From Arthrobacter bambusae (lineage in GTDB: Bacteria; Actinomycetota; Actinomycetes; Actinomycetales; Micrococcaceae), in the NCBI RefSeq assembly GCF_022606295.1, contig NZ_JAHHZS010000003.1:62001-126000 (forward strand): a stretch of DNA of 64,000 bases. The letters run 5' to 3'. The stretch's first letter is position 1. Every line of letters begins with the position of its first letter. A program made the position numbers and the translations under genes. This document shows, one piece after another, positions 63,290-64,000 of the stretch. Under the pieces are notes generated by a model, which saw only the letters and a program-made list of their open reading frames with translations, had not been told where the DNA came from and made no database searches.

Positions 63290-63769
63290 ATGGTTGTCGA
63301 CGAGCTGGATGCCAAGATTGTCCGATTTTTCACCGACTCCCCGCGGGCGTCCGTCCTCGAGGCATCCAGGGTCTTGAAGGTCGCGCGCGCCACGGTCCAG
63401 TCCCGGCTGGACCGGATGGCCGAGCGCGGGGTGGTGGCGCCCTGGGTTCCGCAGCCAGATCCCGCCGGCTTCGGCTATCCCGTGGTCGCCTTCTGCTCGC
63501 TGACCATCAACCAGGACCGCGGGCACGATGCCGTCGTCGAAGCTCTGGCCGCTATTCCCGAGCTCATTGAGGTGCACACAGTCTCCGGTAGTTCGGATCT
63601 CATGGTGCGGGTGGTGGGTAAGTCGAACTCGGACCTGCAGCGCGTCCTGGACAAACTCATCGCCACGAAGACCGTGCTCCGTTCGTCCTCGGTGATTGTG
63701 CTGAATACCCATTTCCAAGGCCGCACTTTGCCCCTCCTGGAAGCTGCGGCCAAAGAGAATGCGGGCTGA
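63290..63769 (+). CDS. Lrp/AsnC family transcriptional regulator
   Basis: 159 aa from ATG 63290. Winged helix VDELDAKIVRFFTDSPRASV, LKVARATVQSRLDRM, then a RAM/AsnC ligand domain (VVEALAAIPELIEVHTVSG, DLMVRVVGKSNSDLQRVL). Effector is probably an amino acid carried by the divergent permease. The 176-base gap between them holds the shared promoters; no clear operator was found. Confidence 0.92.
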   Translation: MVVDELDAKIVRFFTDSPRASVLEASRVLKVARATVQSRLDRMAERGVVAPWVPQPDPAGFGYPVVAFCSLTINQDRGHDAVVEALAAIPELIEVHTVSGSSDLMVRVVGKSNSDLQRVLDKLIATKTVLRSSSVIVLNTHFQGRTLPLLEAAAKENAG

Positions 63770-63804
63770 AACATTTGGACACTGTGCGCCGGCAGTCGTA
63801 CCAT

Positions 63805-63831
63805 TAGTTCTAGTCATTTTGACTATAACTA
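63805..63831. promoter_or_regulatory. 27-bp near-perfect palindrome before Nudix gene
   Basis: Arms TAGTT-C-TAGTCA and TGACTA-T-AACTA around TTT, with one mismatch in the outer joint. It ends 30 bases before GTG 63862, downstream of a TTGGAC/TACCAT promoter-like pair (63775, 63799). Likely an operator, perhaps for the Nudix regulator encoded next. Confidence 0.6.
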
Positions 63832-63861
63832 GTTTTCTCGTCCCTACAGCAAAGAAGCGGG

Positions 63862-64000
63862 GTGAATACCGTGTACGCCACCTCCGCCAATGTCGCAGAG
63901 CGCAGGCTCGCGCCGCCGTCGTTGGCCATATCGACGGTGATCTTCGCCCTCCGCCCGAGTGAAAGCTCCGGCCGGCCCACGCTGTGGCTGCCGCTGGTGC
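63862..64000 (+). CDS. Nudix-domain protein, NrtR-like (N-terminal part)
   Basis: 46 residues visible from GTG 63862; GTG 63871 with GGGGTGA upstream is an equal candidate. APPSLAISTVIFALRPSE ... TLWLPLV is the start of a Nudix fold as found in actinobacterial NrtR-type regulators, which have a Nudix domain followed by a winged helix and control NAD synthesis genes. The rest lies beyond the window, so the assignment is provisional. Confidence 0.6.
   Translation, partial: MNTVYATSANVAERRLAPPSLAISTVIFALRPSESSGRPTLWLPLV

Overview
This is a 64-kb piece of a high-GC actinobacterial chromosome. Protein content and gene order point to Micrococcaceae, in or close to Arthrobacter/Pseudarthrobacter/Paenarthrobacter. 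The order pncA-pncB-clpS-DUF2017-murI-MBL phosphodiesterase-rph-rdgB is the classic actinobacterial synteny block (cf. Rv1330c-Rv1341). NucS replaces MutSL-type mismatch repair, and the ATP synthase epsilon subunit is the short Micrococcaceae form. No rRNA or tRNA gene, CRISPR array, transposase or prophage was seen, so this is ordinary chromosome with one accessory-looking surface-polysaccharide region.

Layout. 0-4.7 kb: end of the ATP synthase operon (atpD, atpC), a DUF2550 protein, then a membrane esterase coupled to an MprF-like aminoacyl-phosphatidylglycerol synthase. 4.7-17.7 kb: cspA with a structured leader, nagA, the mismatch endonuclease nucS, hydrolases, an AI-2E family exporter, a large two-anchor membrane protein, a thioredoxin-TPR protein, an old yellow enzyme, an ABC exporter and nagB. 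17.9-26.3 kb: helicase plus the pncAB / clpS / murI / rph / rdgB housekeeping block. 26.4-41.2 kb: DedA, two MFS permeases, nnrD, a BRCT exonuclease, an ADP-ribosylglycohydrolase, an aquaporin and sbcDC. 41.4-44.4 kb: an IclR-controlled hpaCB two-component aromatic hydroxylase. 44.5-57.1 kb: envelope island with a secreted SLH-domain protein, two lipoprotein enzymes, six overlapping glycosyltransferase/flippase/kinase genes and a BTAD (SARP-like) regulator. 57.1-64 kb: a phosphoribosyltransferase, a MarR-like protein, a 2-oxoacid/acetoin-type dehydrogenase operon in which the E2 is split into a stand-alone lipoyl domain and a stand-alone alpha/beta hydrolase, an amino acid permease, an Lrp/AsnC regulator and the start of a Nudix (NrtR-like) gene.

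Regulation read from sequence. At least 18 genes have a TANNNT-like -10 hexamer exactly 6-7 nt before the start codon, implying leaderless transcripts; this was used to choose several starts. Three GTNAC-N6-GTNAC boxes (11-bp period) sit upstream of membrane or envelope genes. Structured leaders precede cspA, the SLH gene and the sbcC-adjacent MFS gene. Two 66-bp perfect-architecture hairpin elements (27-nt arms, 12-nt loop, one compensatory base-pair change) lie a few bases after two unrelated stop codons, and a 58-bp tandem repeat fills the pncB-clpS divergent promoter region.

Best candidates for something new: the 66-bp hairpin family, the overlapping polysaccharide operon with a GT2-flippase fusion and an HPr-kinase-like protein, the split acetoin-type E2, and the structured leader of the MFS gene at 39.8 kb.
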